DNA of 64,000 nt from Pelagerythrobacter marensis. GTDB lineage: Bacteria; Pseudomonadota; Alphaproteobacteria; Sphingomonadales; Sphingomonadaceae. Below, piece after piece: positions 7,958-16,365 of this stretch. How positions within the stretch are numbered: position 1 is the first letter of the stretch; each line of letters starts with the position of its first letter. The notes beneath the pieces are model-generated. The model was given only the letters and a program-made list of their open reading frames with translations. It had not been told where the DNA came from and did no database searches. Both the position numbers and the translations under genes were made by a program. The stretch covers positions 1,550,001 to 1,614,000 of the forward strand of contig NZ_CP011805.1 in assembly GCF_001028625.1 (NCBI RefSeq), given 5' to 3'.

Positions 7958-8321
7958 AGCCGATCCCCCACGCCCCCCACGCCCTTCGCGTGCCTCGCGC
8001 GCCCTGCGCCGCACCGCCGCCGATCGCCTGCGTGCCGCATTGCGCGCGCTGGCAGGGGAGCGCGGCCAGGTCCGCCGCCACACCGAAAAGGCTTGGGCCA
8101 GCATCACCTTCGAAGGTGCGCGCCATACGCTGGAGATCGACTTCGACGGCGCGCAGGCGGTTGCCGCGGCCGAACACTTCATCGCCGATCTGCCCGAACA
8201 CGAATTCGCGATTCCCGGCCAGATCGTCGCGGAGGCGACCGTTACCCGGGTCGATCACACATTGTTGCCGCACCCGCGCCTGACGCTGGAATGCGAGCTT
8301 CTGCTGCTGGAGGACGCATGA
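7947..8321 (+). CDS. Hypothetical protein co-transcribed with the small gene at 7760
   Basis: A 124-residue protein not assigned to a known family. The first ~45 residues are Arg/Pro-rich and probably disordered. Residues ~46-120 look like a compact alpha/beta domain (HTLEIDFDGAQAVAAAEHF, then ADLPEHEFAIPGQIVAEATV, ending ECELLLLEDA). No signal peptide or membrane segment. ATG 7947 is the first in-frame start that overlaps the upstream gene closely; longer in-frame starts upstream would overlap it almost completely. Confidence 0.6.
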   Translation: MLHEADPPRPPRPSRASRALRRTAADRLRAALRALAGERGQVRRHTEKAWASITFEGARHTLEIDFDGAQAVAAAEHFIADLPEHEFAIPGQIVAEATVTRVDHTLLPHPRLTLECELLLLEDA

Positions 8322-8392
8322 TCATTCTCTACCCCCGCCGCCCTGCCCCACGCGGCTGGATTCCCGCCCACCGGGTCGCCAAGCCGGCGCGA

Positions 8393-9832
8393 TCAGCCCC
8401 CGCGCCGGATCACGAGATTGCGGATCTCGCTCATGTCTTCCATTGCGAAGCGGATCCCCTCGCGGCCGAGGCCCGAATCCTTGACCCCGCCGTAGGGCAT
8501 GTTGTCGACGCGGATGCTGGGCACGTCGTTGACGATCACGCCGCCCACTTCCAGCCGATCCCAGGCGTCGAACATCCGAAACAGGTCGCGGGTGAAGACC
8601 CCGGCCTGGAGGCCGAACTCGCTCCGGTTCACCTCGTCCAGCGCGGCGTCGAAGTCGGAAAACGGCTGCAGGATCGCGAGCGGGCCGAAGGCTTCCTCGT
8701 TCAGCGCGCGGGCGTCACGGTCGACCCCTTCGAGCAGGGTCGCCTCCAGCATGTTGCCTTCGCACCCGCCGCCGCACAGCAGGCGCGCGCCGCCTTCGAC
8801 CGCCTCGTCGATCCAGCCCTTCAGCCGGCGCGCCTCGCCTTCGGAGATCATCGGGCCGATGAAGGTTTCCCGATCCTTCGGATCGCCGGCCTTGAGCGTG
8901 CGGGTCTTCGCCACCAGCATGTCGCGGAAGCGGTCGTAGATGTCCTCGTGGATCAGGATGCGCTGCACCCCGATGCAGCTCTGCCCCGACTGGTAGAAAG
9001 CACCGAAGACGATCCGTTCCAGCGCATCGTCGAGGTCGGCGTCGCGGTCGACGATCACCGCGGCATTGCCGCCGAGTTCGAGCACGACCTTCTTCTTCCC
9101 CGCGCGCGCCTTCAGCGCCCAGCCGACCGCGGGCGAACCGGTGAAGCTGAGCAGTTTCAGCCGCTCGTCCTCGGTGAACAGGTCGGCCCCGTCGCGGCTG
9201 GCAGGGAGGATCGAAAACGCGCCTTCGGGCAGCACGTCGCATTCGGCCAGGACTTCGCCGACGATCAGCGCGCCGAGCGGGGTCTTGCTCGCCGGCTTCA
9301 TCACGAAGGGGCAGCCGATGGCGATGGCCGGGGCGATCTTGTGCGCGGCCAGGTTCAGCGGGAAGTTGAACGGCGAAATGAAGCTGCACGGCCCGATCGG
9401 ATAGCGTTTCCACATCGACTGGTAACCGCGGGCCCGCTCCGAAATGTCGAGCGGCATGACCTCGCCATAATTGCGGACCGATTCTTCCGCCGCGATGCGG
9501 AAAGTGTCGATCAGGCGCGTGACCTCGCCCTCGCTGTCGCGGATCGGCTTGCCGGCCTCGACGCACAGGGCATAGGCGAGTTCGTCGAAACGTTCGCGGA
9601 AACGGTCGACGCAATGCTGCAGCACGCCCTGGCGCTCGAACCCGGCGAGGCGCGCCATCGGCCCCGCCGCGCGCACGGCCCCGGCAATTGCCGCATCGAT
9701 GATCTCCGGCGTGGCGAGCGCGGTGCGAAAGGCAACCTCGCCCGTGTACTTGTCGGTCACGGCAAGGTCGGTGTTCGGCTGCTGCGGCCGATTGTTCAGG
9801 TAGAGCGGATAAGTCTTGTCGAGCCTGGGCAT
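8393..9832 (-). CDS. NAD(P)-dependent aldehyde dehydrogenase
   Basis: A 479-residue ALDH superfamily enzyme oxidising an aldehyde to its acid. The catalytic Cys is in QSGQSCIGVQR and the general base Glu in VVLELGGNAAV; the FNFPLNLAAHKIAPA and KPASKTPLGA segments form the cofactor site. The GQSCIGVQR variant is typical of the lactaldehyde / phosphonoacetaldehyde / GapN-like branch. ATG 9832 is preferred to one 7 codons upstream because GGAGGAGGA lies directly before it. It follows a 2-hydroxyacid dehydrogenase gene on the same strand, so the pair may handle a hydroxy-acid and its aldehyde. Confidence 0.92.
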   Translation of the reverse strand: MPRLDKTYPLYLNNRPQQPNTDLAVTDKYTGEVAFRTALATPEIIDAAIAGAVRAAGPMARLAGFERQGVLQHCVDRFRERFDELAYALCVEAGKPIRDSEGEVTRLIDTFRIAAEESVRNYGEVMPLDISERARGYQSMWKRYPIGPCSFISPFNFPLNLAAHKIAPAIAIGCPFVMKPASKTPLGALIVGEVLAECDVLPEGAFSILPASRDGADLFTEDERLKLLSFTGSPAVGWALKARAGKKKVVLELGGNAAVIVDRDADLDDALERIVFGAFYQSGQSCIGVQRILIHEDIYDRFRDMLVAKTRTLKAGDPKDRETFIGPMISEGEARRLKGWIDEAVEGGARLLCGGGCEGNMLEATLLEGVDRDARALNEEAFGPLAILQPFSDFDAALDEVNRSEFGLQAGVFTRDLFRMFDAWDRLEVGGVIVNDVPSIRVDNMPYGGVKDSGLGREGIRFAMEDMSEIRNLVIRRGG

Positions 9833-9890
9833 ACGGTCCTCCTCCCCCAACAATCCCGCTGGCGGGCGAAAGGTCCGCCCCGCCGCCCGG

Positions 9891-10829
9891 TCAATATCCG
9901 CGCGCGGGGTCGAAAATCGGCTCCAGCGGTTCCCCGGCGACGAACCGGCGGCAATTGGCCAGGAACCGTTCGGCCGAACGGACGAACATCTTCGACTGCG
10001 CCCGGCCCGACAGGTGCATCGTCACATGGGCATTTTCGAGTTGCCACAGTGGGTGATCGGCCGGCAGCGGCTCGGGCGTCGTCACATCCAGGAACGCCCC
10101 GCCGATGCGCCGTTCCTCCAGCGCGGCGACCAGCGCGTCCTGGTCCACCACCGCGCCGCGCGCGATGTTCACCAGCACGGCATCGTCCTTCATCGCGGCA
10201 AGTTCCTCGCTGCCGATCATCGCATCGGTTTCCGGTGTCGCGGGAACGGCCAGGATCACCCAGTCGAATTCGCCCAGCCGCGCGCGCCATTCGTCGGGGG
10301 CCAGCACCCCGTCCCCGCCCGACCGGCGCACGACGGTCACTTCCACCCCGAAAGCTTCCAGCCGCGGCCTGATCAGCTTGCCGATCGCGCCATAGCCCAG
10401 CAGCAGCGCCCGGCTGCCCGCCAGTTCGCGCTTGCCCGGCGAATCGGCCAGCCATTCGCGCCGGTCCTGCGCGCGCACGACTTCGCGGTAGCCCTTGGCC
10501 ATCGTCAGCATCCCCATCACGACATATTCGGCAATCGTGATCGCGTTGATGCCCGCGCCATTGGTGATCGTGACCCCGCGCCGCTGCAACAGGTCGAGCG
10601 GCAGGAAATCGAGCCCGGCGTAGATCGAGCTGAGCCAGCGCAGCTTTTCCGCCCGCCGGACCGCCTCGGCCATCGGTTCCGTGGCATCGAGATCGAACCA
10701 CCCGATCTCCGCCTCGGGCGCAAGCGCATGAAGTTCCTCGACCGAAGTGTACCAGCGCGGCTCGATCCCCGCCGGCAGGTGCTCTTCCACCAGCGGCCGG
10801 ACAAGCCCGGACAGGACGGCAACGGTCAT
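9891..10829 (-). CDS. D-isomer-specific 2-hydroxyacid dehydrogenase
   Basis: A 312-residue NAD(P)H-dependent enzyme interconverting 2-keto acids and D-2-hydroxyacids. The nucleotide-binding loop is LLLGYGAIGKLIRPRL. The catalytic Arg is in VLVNIARGAVVD, the Glu in TTPEPLPADHPLW and the His in VTMHLSGRA. It sits between cysS and the aldehyde dehydrogenase on the same strand with 30-60 base gaps. The C-terminus matches glyoxylate/hydroxypyruvate-reductase-like members, but substrate is uncertain. Confidence 0.9.
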   Translation of the reverse strand: MTVAVLSGLVRPLVEEHLPAGIEPRWYTSVEELHALAPEAEIGWFDLDATEPMAEAVRRAEKLRWLSSIYAGLDFLPLDLLQRRGVTITNGAGINAITIAEYVVMGMLTMAKGYREVVRAQDRREWLADSPGKRELAGSRALLLGYGAIGKLIRPRLEAFGVEVTVVRRSGGDGVLAPDEWRARLGEFDWVILAVPATPETDAMIGSEELAAMKDDAVLVNIARGAVVDQDALVAALEERRIGGAFLDVTTPEPLPADHPLWQLENAHVTMHLSGRAQSKMFVRSAERFLANCRRFVAGEPLEPIFDPARGY

Positions 10830-10859
10830 TGGTTTCTCTCCTCCGATTGCACTGCGGCC

Positions 10860-12311
10860 CTAGCCAAGCTTCCAGTCCCAGCCGAGCGGATCGCCGTCCA
10901 TCACCTCGACCCCTTTGCCCGACAGTTCGTCGCGGATCGCGTCGGAGCGGGCGAAGTCGCGGGCGGCGCGGGCTTCGCGGCGGCGTTCGAGCGCATCTTC
11001 GACGTCGTCCTCGTCCAGTTCGGCCGTATCGGGGCGCAGGCGCAAGTCGGCGCGGGTCAGGTCGAGCAGGCCGAGGCCGAGCACCGCGTCCATCCGGGCG
11101 ATCGCGGCGCGGCGTGCCGCCGGGTCGATCTTCTTCGCCGATAGCGCTTCCTCGAACGCGGTCAGCGCCAGCGGGGTGTTGAGATCGTCCGCCATCGCGG
11201 CGTCGAACCGTTCGAGGAACGGCACGAGGCGCGGATGGTTCGGGTCGCCTTCCTCGTCCGCGTCCGAAAAACGCTCCGCCGCGATCGCCATCCGTTTCAG
11301 CCGGGTCAGCGCCGCGCCCAGTCCGTCCCACGAAAATTCCAGTTCGCTGCGGTAATGCGCCTGAAGGCACATGAGACGATAGGCGAGCGGGTGATAGCCT
11401 TTCGACACCAGCAGGGGCAGGCGCAGGAATTCGCCCGCCGACTTGCTCATCTTGCCGCTGCGTTCGACCAGGAAGTTGTTGTGCATCCAGATCTTCGCGC
11501 CCGAATGCGTCGCCACGTCCAGCCCGCCGCACCCGCAGAAGGCCTGGTTCTGTGCGATTTCGTTCGGGTGGTGGATCTCGCGGTGATCGATCCCGCCGGT
11601 GTGGATGTCGAACGGGAAGCCGAGCAGATTCTCGCCCATGACCGAGCATTCCAGATGCCAGCCGGGGGCGCCCTTGCCCCACGGGGAATCCCATTCCATC
11701 TGCCGCGTTTCGCCCGGCGGGGTCTTGCGCCAGATGGCGAAATCGGCGGCGTTCCGCTTGCCCGCGACTGCCTCGATCCGGCCTTCACCCTCTTCGGTCA
11801 CGGCGCGCGCGAGGCGGCCGTAGTCCTCGACCGTCGAAACGTCGAAATAGAGCCCGCTGTCGAGTTCGTAGCAGTGCTTGTCTGCAATGCTTTTCGCGAA
11901 CTCCAGCATCTCGTCGATATAGTCGGTCGCCACCGACCACCTGGCCGGCTCGCGAATGTTGAGCGCCTTCACGTCGGCCCGGAAGGCTTCGGTATAGTGC
12001 TTCGCGATGTCCCAGATCGACTGCGCTTTCTGCGCGGCCATCTTCTCCATCTTGTCCTCGCCCGCATCGCCATCGTCGGTCAGGTGGCCGACATCGGTGA
12101 TGTTGATGACATGGGTGAGCTTGTAGCCGCGCGACGAGAGCGTGCGGCCGAGCACGTCGGCGAAGACATAGGCGCGCATATTGCCGATATGCGGGTAGTT
12201 GTAGACCGTCGGCCCGCAGGAATAGACGCGCGCCTCGCCGGCGTGGACCGGTTCGAACGGTTCGAGCTGGCGGGTGAGCGAGTTGAAGAGCTTGAGCGGG
12301 GTCGCGGTCAT
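10860..12311 (-). CDS. cysS: Cysteinyl-tRNA synthetase
   Basis: A 483-residue class I synthetase charging tRNA-Cys. The first zinc ligand and HIGH-type motif are in YSCGPTVYNYPHIGNMR, a zinc His/Glu segment is in GGIDHREIHHPNEIAQ, and the KMSKS loop is SGKMSKSAGEF. Length is normal. It is followed on the same strand by the 2-hydroxyacid dehydrogenase. Confidence 0.97.
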   Translation of the reverse strand: MTATPLKLFNSLTRQLEPFEPVHAGEARVYSCGPTVYNYPHIGNMRAYVFADVLGRTLSSRGYKLTHVINITDVGHLTDDGDAGEDKMEKMAAQKAQSIWDIAKHYTEAFRADVKALNIREPARWSVATDYIDEMLEFAKSIADKHCYELDSGLYFDVSTVEDYGRLARAVTEEGEGRIEAVAGKRNAADFAIWRKTPPGETRQMEWDSPWGKGAPGWHLECSVMGENLLGFPFDIHTGGIDHREIHHPNEIAQNQAFCGCGGLDVATHSGAKIWMHNNFLVERSGKMSKSAGEFLRLPLLVSKGYHPLAYRLMCLQAHYRSELEFSWDGLGAALTRLKRMAIAAERFSDADEEGDPNHPRLVPFLERFDAAMADDLNTPLALTAFEEALSAKKIDPAARRAAIARMDAVLGLGLLDLTRADLRLRPDTAELDEDDVEDALERRREARAARDFARSDAIRDELSGKGVEVMDGDPLGWDWKLG

Positions 12312-12345
12312 GGCTGCCAGCCTTGGCGCGGGCGCGGCCTCGCGG

Positions 12346-13023
12346 TCAAGCGTCGAAACCGTCCCAGCGGATCGCCTCGTCGATCGGCGCGCGGGCGACG
12401 GGGAACGCGTTCACCGGTGCATCCGGGTCGCGATAGCCGATGGCGAGGCCGCAGAAGAACGTGTGATCTTCGGGAATGTCGACCACTTCGCGGATCTGCG
12501 GGGAATAGACGGCCCAGGCTTCCTGCGCGCAGGAATCGAGCCCTTCCTCGCGCAGGAGCAGCATGATCGTCTGCAGCCACATGCCGATGTCCGACCACTG
12601 CGGCGGGCCCATATATTTCGGCGTGTGGACCAGCATCAGCACGGGTGCGCCGAAAGCGCGGAAATTGTTGGCGAACCAGGCAAGGCGCTGCGCCTTGTCC
12701 TCGCGCGCGATTTCGAGCGCGCCATACATGTCTTCCCCCACGCCGCGCCGGCGCTGTTCGTAGGGGCCGTCGAGTTCGGGCGGATAGATGTGATACTCGG
12801 GCGCATGGGCGGCGCGCCCCTTGGGAAATTCCTGCGCGATCCGGTCAAACAGGCGCTGCATCGGCGCGCCGGTCAGCACGATGCCGTGCCAGGGCTGCGT
12901 ATTTCCGCCCGAAGGCGCGCGCTGCGCCTTCTCCAGCACGCGGACGAGTGTCGCCCGATCGACAGGCTTGTCGAGAAAGGCGCGGACGAAGCGGCGAGTG
13001 GCGATGGCTTCAGAGGGGGTCAT
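12346..13023 (-). CDS. Nitroreductase family flavoprotein
   Basis: A 225-residue FMN-dependent nitroreductase. The N-terminus ATRRFVRAFLDKPV carries the phosphate-binding arginines; APSGGNTQPW and FFCGLAIGYRDPDAPVN are typical flavin and substrate segments. These enzymes reduce nitro compounds or quinones with NAD(P)H. Its ATG overlaps the stop of the upstream toxin gene by 4 bases (ATGA), so it is read as the last gene of a ParD-ParE-nitroreductase unit. Confidence 0.92.
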   Translation of the reverse strand: MTPSEAIATRRFVRAFLDKPVDRATLVRVLEKAQRAPSGGNTQPWHGIVLTGAPMQRLFDRIAQEFPKGRAAHAPEYHIYPPELDGPYEQRRRGVGEDMYGALEIAREDKAQRLAWFANNFRAFGAPVLMLVHTPKYMGPPQWSDIGMWLQTIMLLLREEGLDSCAQEAWAVYSPQIREVVDIPEDHTFFCGLAIGYRDPDAPVNAFPVARAPIDEAIRWDGFDA

Positions 13024-13319
13024 TCAATTTCTTCGAGTAAAGCATTGAGATCACGCGATGAATGAGCAACTCGTAAGATCACAACCGAAACATCGTCTGC
13101 ACGATAGACAATCTGGTACCGGCCATGATGTGCGATCCGCAGATCGTACTTCCAGCGCAAACGCACGCGATACAGCAGAGGATTGTCGCCGACCCATGCA
13201 ATTCGTTTGAGAAGCTCGGCGATATAGCTTTCCGCCTGCGATGGATCGTCACGAGCGATGTAATCCGAAATCTCGCGCAGATCGTCCATCGCGCGCTGCT
13301 TGATCTCGACGGTTTTCAC
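13020..13319 (-). CDS. parE: Type II toxin, RelE/ParE superfamily
   Basis: A 99-residue ParE-like toxin. Typical segments are AMDDLREISDYIARDDPSQAE, a central RIAWVGDNPLLYRVR and the C-terminal YQIVYRADDVSVVILRVAHSSRDL. ParE toxins poison DNA gyrase, RelE toxins cleave mRNA; the sequence and the ParD partner favour ParE, but the target is not proven. The start is GTG 13319, overlapping the antitoxin stop by 4 bases. Base composition here is somewhat less GC-rich than the flanks, consistent with acquisition. Confidence 0.88.
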   Translation of the reverse strand: MKTVEIKQRAMDDLREISDYIARDDPSQAESYIAELLKRIAWVGDNPLLYRVRLRWKYDLRIAHHGRYQIVYRADDVSVVILRVAHSSRDLNALLEEIE

Positions 13320-13600
13320 CGATCTTCGGCGCGATACTTGGCTGCTTGTTCGGCGACATACTGGCGGATTTCAGCAAATGCCTGTTCGGCAGGATAAGAC
13401 GGCCCCGCTTCAGCTTCGGCAACCATCTCCTTGAGGCGCTCGATCGCGGCTTCCCTGCGATCCTGCTCATCGCTCCAATCGCGGAGCGCTTCCCGCACCA
13501 CTTCACTCGTGGTGGCATAGCTGCCGGAATCGACCGCTGCGCGCAGCTTCGCGGCCATTTCTTCCGGCATCGTCACGGTAATGCGTTCGAGCTTGCCCAT
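13316..13600 (-). CDS. parD: Type II antitoxin, ParD/CopG (ribbon-helix-helix) family
   Basis: A 94-residue antitoxin. Residues 1-45 form a ribbon-helix-helix DNA-binding domain (LERITVTMPEEMAAKLRAAV then YATTSEVVREALRDW). The charged helical C-terminus would wrap the toxin. The frame is open upstream into cobT, but ATG 13600 matches the family start. A CATACT/AGTATG dyad lies just upstream and is likely its own operator. Confidence 0.88.
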   Translation of the reverse strand: MGKLERITVTMPEEMAAKLRAAVDSGSYATTSEVVREALRDWSDEQDRREAAIERLKEMVAEAEAGPSYPAEQAFAEIRQYVAEQAAKYRAEDR

Positions 13601-13604
13601 GCCG

Positions 13605-13627
13605 CATACTTTATCACACGGAGTATG
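13605..13627 (-). promoter_or_regulatory. Candidate operator of the parDE module
   Basis: An inverted repeat CATACT-N11-AGTATG lies 5-27 bases before the antitoxin start, in the 37-base gap after cobT. ParD antitoxins bind such dyads to repress their own operon. Confidence 0.45.
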
Positions 13628-13637
13628 ACCGGCCAAG

Positions 13638-15458
13638 TCACTCCACCTCGAACAAGTCCGCCAGTTGCTCGATAATGGTGCCACCCAGTTGTTCGACATC
13701 CATGATCGTGACCGAGCGCTTGTAGTACCGGGTCACGTCGTGGCCGATGCCGATGGCGGCGAGTTGCACGGGAGACTGTTTCTCGATCCAGTCGATCACC
13801 CGGCGCAAGTGGCTTTCCAGATAGCCGGCGCTGTTCACGCTCAGCGTCGAATCGTCGACCGGCGCGCCGTCGGAAATGACCATCAGGATCCGGCGATCTT
13901 CCGGCCGGCCGAGCAGGCGCTGGTGCGCCCACATCAGCGCCTCGCCGTCGATGTTTTCCTTCAGCAGCCCTTCGCGCATCATCAGGCCGAGGTTGCGGCG
14001 CGCGCGGCGCCAGGGCTCGTCCGCCTTCTTGTAAACGATGTGGCGCAAGTCGTTGAGGCGGCCCGGCTGCGGCGGCTTGCCGTCGGCCAGCCATGCCTCG
14101 CGGCTCTGCCCGCCCTTCCAGGCGCGGGTGGTGAAGCCGAGAATCTCGGTCTTGACCCCGCACCGTTCCAGCGTCCGCGCGAGGATGTCGGCGCTGATCG
14201 CGGCAATACTGATCGGCCGCCCGCGCATGGAGCCCGAATTGTCGATCAGCAGGGTGACCACCGTGTCCTTGAATTCGGTATCGCGTTCGACCTTGTAGGA
14301 CAGCGCATGGCCGGGACTGACGACGACGCGAGTGAGCCGCGCGGCATCGAGCAGCCCCTCTTCCTGGTCGAAGTCCCAGCTGCGGTTCTGCTGCGCCATC
14401 AGCCGCCGCTGCAGCCGATTGGCAAGCTTGGTGACGACCGACTGCAACCCGGCGAGCTGGCTGTCGAGATAGCTGCGCAGCCGGTCCAGCTCCTCCGCAT
14501 CGCACAGCTCGGGCGCCTCGATCACTTCATCGAACCGGTCGGTGAAGTGCGAGTATTCGAAATCGCCGGGGATGTCGGTCCAGGGCCGGTTGGGGCGGAC
14601 CGGCAACATGCCCTCCTCCCCCTCGTCCGCGGCCTCACCGTCGGACATTTCGTCGCTCGATTCGGCTTCGCCCTCGCTCTCGCCATCGGCGTCGCCTTCG
14701 CTCGGCTCGCCGGCGATCTGGGTCGACTGCGGGTCCGAATCGCCGCTGTCTTCGCCTTCGCTCTCGTCCTCGTCCTGCTCGCCGCCGTCCTCGTCGTCAC
14801 CTTCCTCATCCTCGCCGCCGTCGTTCTCTTCCGGGCGGACAAGTTCGAGGTGGCGCAACATGTCGAGCGCAAGCGACTGAAACGCCTTCTGATCGTCCAG
14901 CGACAGCGCCAGCGCTTCGAAATCGGGTTCGGCGCGCGCTTCGATGAATTCGCGGACCATCTCCACCCCGGCGCGCGCGCGTTCGGGCACCGGGGCGCCG
15001 GTCAGTCGCTCGCGCAGGATCAGGCCCAGCGCGGTTTGCAGCGGCACGTCGCCCTCGTTCTGTGCCCGCGCGATCGGATCGGCGGCAGTGCGCAATTCCA
15101 CCGCGGCATCCAGATTGTCGCGAATCCCGCCGAAGCGATTGGCCCCCAGCGCCTCGTACCGGACCTGCTCGGCCATGTCGTAACAGGCACGCGCCACCGG
15201 CTCCGGCGGAGCGTTGCGAGCGTGGAGGCCGCTATCGTGATGGCGCAGGCGGAGCGCAAAGCTGTCGGCAAATCCGCGCGCCTCGCGCGCCTGTTCGGGC
15301 GGCAGGGTCCGTCCCGGCAGCGGAACGCGAAAGTTCTTCCCGCTGGCCGTGGGGGCATCCGCGCTCCAGGCGACCTCGACCTCCGGCTCGCGCGCCAGGG
15401 CGCGCGCCGTTCCGGTCAGCGCCTGCTTGAAGCGGTCGAGGGGCGTCTGGTCGGCCAA
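13638..15458 (-). CDS. cobT: Aerobic cobaltochelatase subunit CobT
   Basis: A 606-residue subunit of the CobNST complex, which inserts cobalt into hydrogenobyrinic acid diamide during aerobic B12 synthesis. Residues ~1-200 match the CobT N-terminal domain. Residues ~205-290 are a very acidic Glu/Asp/Ser stretch. Residues ~385-606 form a von Willebrand A domain with the MIDAS motif LLIDNSGSMRGR. Position 15458 is a TTG codon, chosen because it gives the conserved start MADQTPLDRFKQAL. CobS and CobN are not next to it in this window. Confidence 0.92.
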   Translation of the reverse strand: MADQTPLDRFKQALTGTARALAREPEVEVAWSADAPTASGKNFRVPLPGRTLPPEQAREARGFADSFALRLRHHDSGLHARNAPPEPVARACYDMAEQVRYEALGANRFGGIRDNLDAAVELRTAADPIARAQNEGDVPLQTALGLILRERLTGAPVPERARAGVEMVREFIEARAEPDFEALALSLDDQKAFQSLALDMLRHLELVRPEENDGGEDEEGDDEDGGEQDEDESEGEDSGDSDPQSTQIAGEPSEGDADGESEGEAESSDEMSDGEAADEGEEGMLPVRPNRPWTDIPGDFEYSHFTDRFDEVIEAPELCDAEELDRLRSYLDSQLAGLQSVVTKLANRLQRRLMAQQNRSWDFDQEEGLLDAARLTRVVVSPGHALSYKVERDTEFKDTVVTLLIDNSGSMRGRPISIAAISADILARTLERCGVKTEILGFTTRAWKGGQSREAWLADGKPPQPGRLNDLRHIVYKKADEPWRRARRNLGLMMREGLLKENIDGEALMWAHQRLLGRPEDRRILMVISDGAPVDDSTLSVNSAGYLESHLRRVIDWIEKQSPVQLAAIGIGHDVTRYYKRSVTIMDVEQLGGTIIEQLADLFEVE

Positions 15459-15526
15459 TGCTATCCCTTTGGTGCCCCCGCGAAGGCGCGGGCCTCAGGC
15501 CACATGCGGAGCGCCAGTGGCGCGAG

Positions 15527-15546
15527 GTCCCCGCCTGCGCGGGGAC
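15527..15546. repeat. REP-type palindrome
   Basis: GTCCCCGC-CTGC-GCGGGGAC, 8 bp perfect arms, in the 103-base gap between fsa and cobT. The same core recurs after purN (38833-38904), so it belongs to a dispersed palindrome family. Confidence 0.7.
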
Positions 15547-15551
15547 TCGGG

Positions 15552-15576
15552 CAAAAGATCGTCATACGATCTTTTG
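15552..15576 (-). terminator. Inverted repeat over the fsa stop codon
   Basis: A perfect 11 bp inverted repeat CAAAAGATCGT-CAT-ACGATCTTTTG includes the fsa stop codon in its loop side. Read on the minus strand, it ends in TTTTG, like a short intrinsic terminator with the U-tract inside the stem. It probably ends or stabilises fsa mRNA. Confidence 0.45.
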
Positions 15577-16215
15577 TCCGGTCTTCGCCCAGTCGGCCAG
15601 GAAGCCTTCGATGCCCTTGTCGGTCAGGACATGCTTGACCAGCCCCTTGATCACCGCCGGCGGCATTGTCGCCACGTCGGCCCCGATCCGGGCGCTTTCC
15701 AGCACGTGGGTGGCATGGCGGACGGAAGCGACGAGGATTTCGGTGTCGAACGGGTAATTGTCGTAAATCAGGCGGATATCGCGGATAAGCTCCATCCCGT
15801 CGAACCCGTTGTCGTCGTGCCTGCCGACGAAGGGGGACACGAACGTCGCCCCCGCCTTGGCGGCCAGCAATGCCTGGTTGGCGGAAAAGCACAGCGTGAC
15901 GTTGACCATCGTGCCCTCGCCCGTCAGCGCCTTGCAGGTCTTCAGCCCGTCGATCGTCAGCGGCACCTTGATACAGACGTTGTCCGCGATCTTGCGCAGG
16001 ACTTCCGCCTCTTTCATCATCGTCTCGTGATCGAGCGCGACGACCTCGGCGCTGACCGGCCCGTCGACCAGGCCGCAGATTTCTTTCGTCACTTCCATGA
16101 AATCGCGCCCGGACTTGGCGATCAGCGAAGGATTGGTGGTCACACCGTCGAGCAGACCGGTCGCGGCCAGTTCCTCTATCTCGGCGGTGTCGGCAGTGTC
16201 GGCGAAGAATTTCAT
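15562..16215 (-). CDS. fsa: Fructose-6-phosphate aldolase / transaldolase family protein
   Basis: A 217-residue member of the short transaldolase family (TalC/MipB/FSA). The N-terminus MKFFADTADTAEIEEL, the DGVTTNPSLIAKSG loop and the Schiff-base lysine in NVCIKVPLTIDG are diagnostic. Annotated members act as transaldolase or cleave fructose-6-phosphate; the two cannot be separated safely by eye. It lies upstream of cobT on the same strand and starts 150 bases from divergent priA. Confidence 0.93.
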   Translation of the reverse strand: MKFFADTADTAEIEELAATGLLDGVTTNPSLIAKSGRDFMEVTKEICGLVDGPVSAEVVALDHETMMKEAEVLRKIADNVCIKVPLTIDGLKTCKALTGEGTMVNVTLCFSANQALLAAKAGATFVSPFVGRHDDNGFDGMELIRDIRLIYDNYPFDTEILVASVRHATHVLESARIGADVATMPPAVIKGLVKHVLTDKGIEGFLADWAKTGQKIV

Positions 16216-16365
16216 GGGTCGGCTCCGATTGGCGATTCCCCTCCCGCTCTAACGAAGGCAGGCCTGCGGAGCTAGGCCGTCGGACGCGAGCGGAGGCACA
16301 ATTCGCAGGATTTCTTCGCCCGCGCCTTGCCGCCCGCATGGCCGCGCTCTCATATGAGGGTGCCG

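Noticed and set aside
6980..8321. Prophage remnant
   Set aside because: The S24 repressor is phage-like, but no integrase, structural gene or att-like repeat is near, and neighbours are core genes.
8319..10372. Open frame starting ATGA at the end of the 124-residue gene and running antisense through the aldehyde dehydrogenase
   Set aside because: The start junction looks attractive, but the frame has no stop for 2 kb and lies opposite an intact enzyme gene. Only a very short product would be plausible, and nothing marks its end.
12346..13600. Larger mobile island around parDE
   Set aside because: Only the two toxin-antitoxin genes differ in composition; the nitroreductase and cobT look native, and no transposase or direct repeats flank them.
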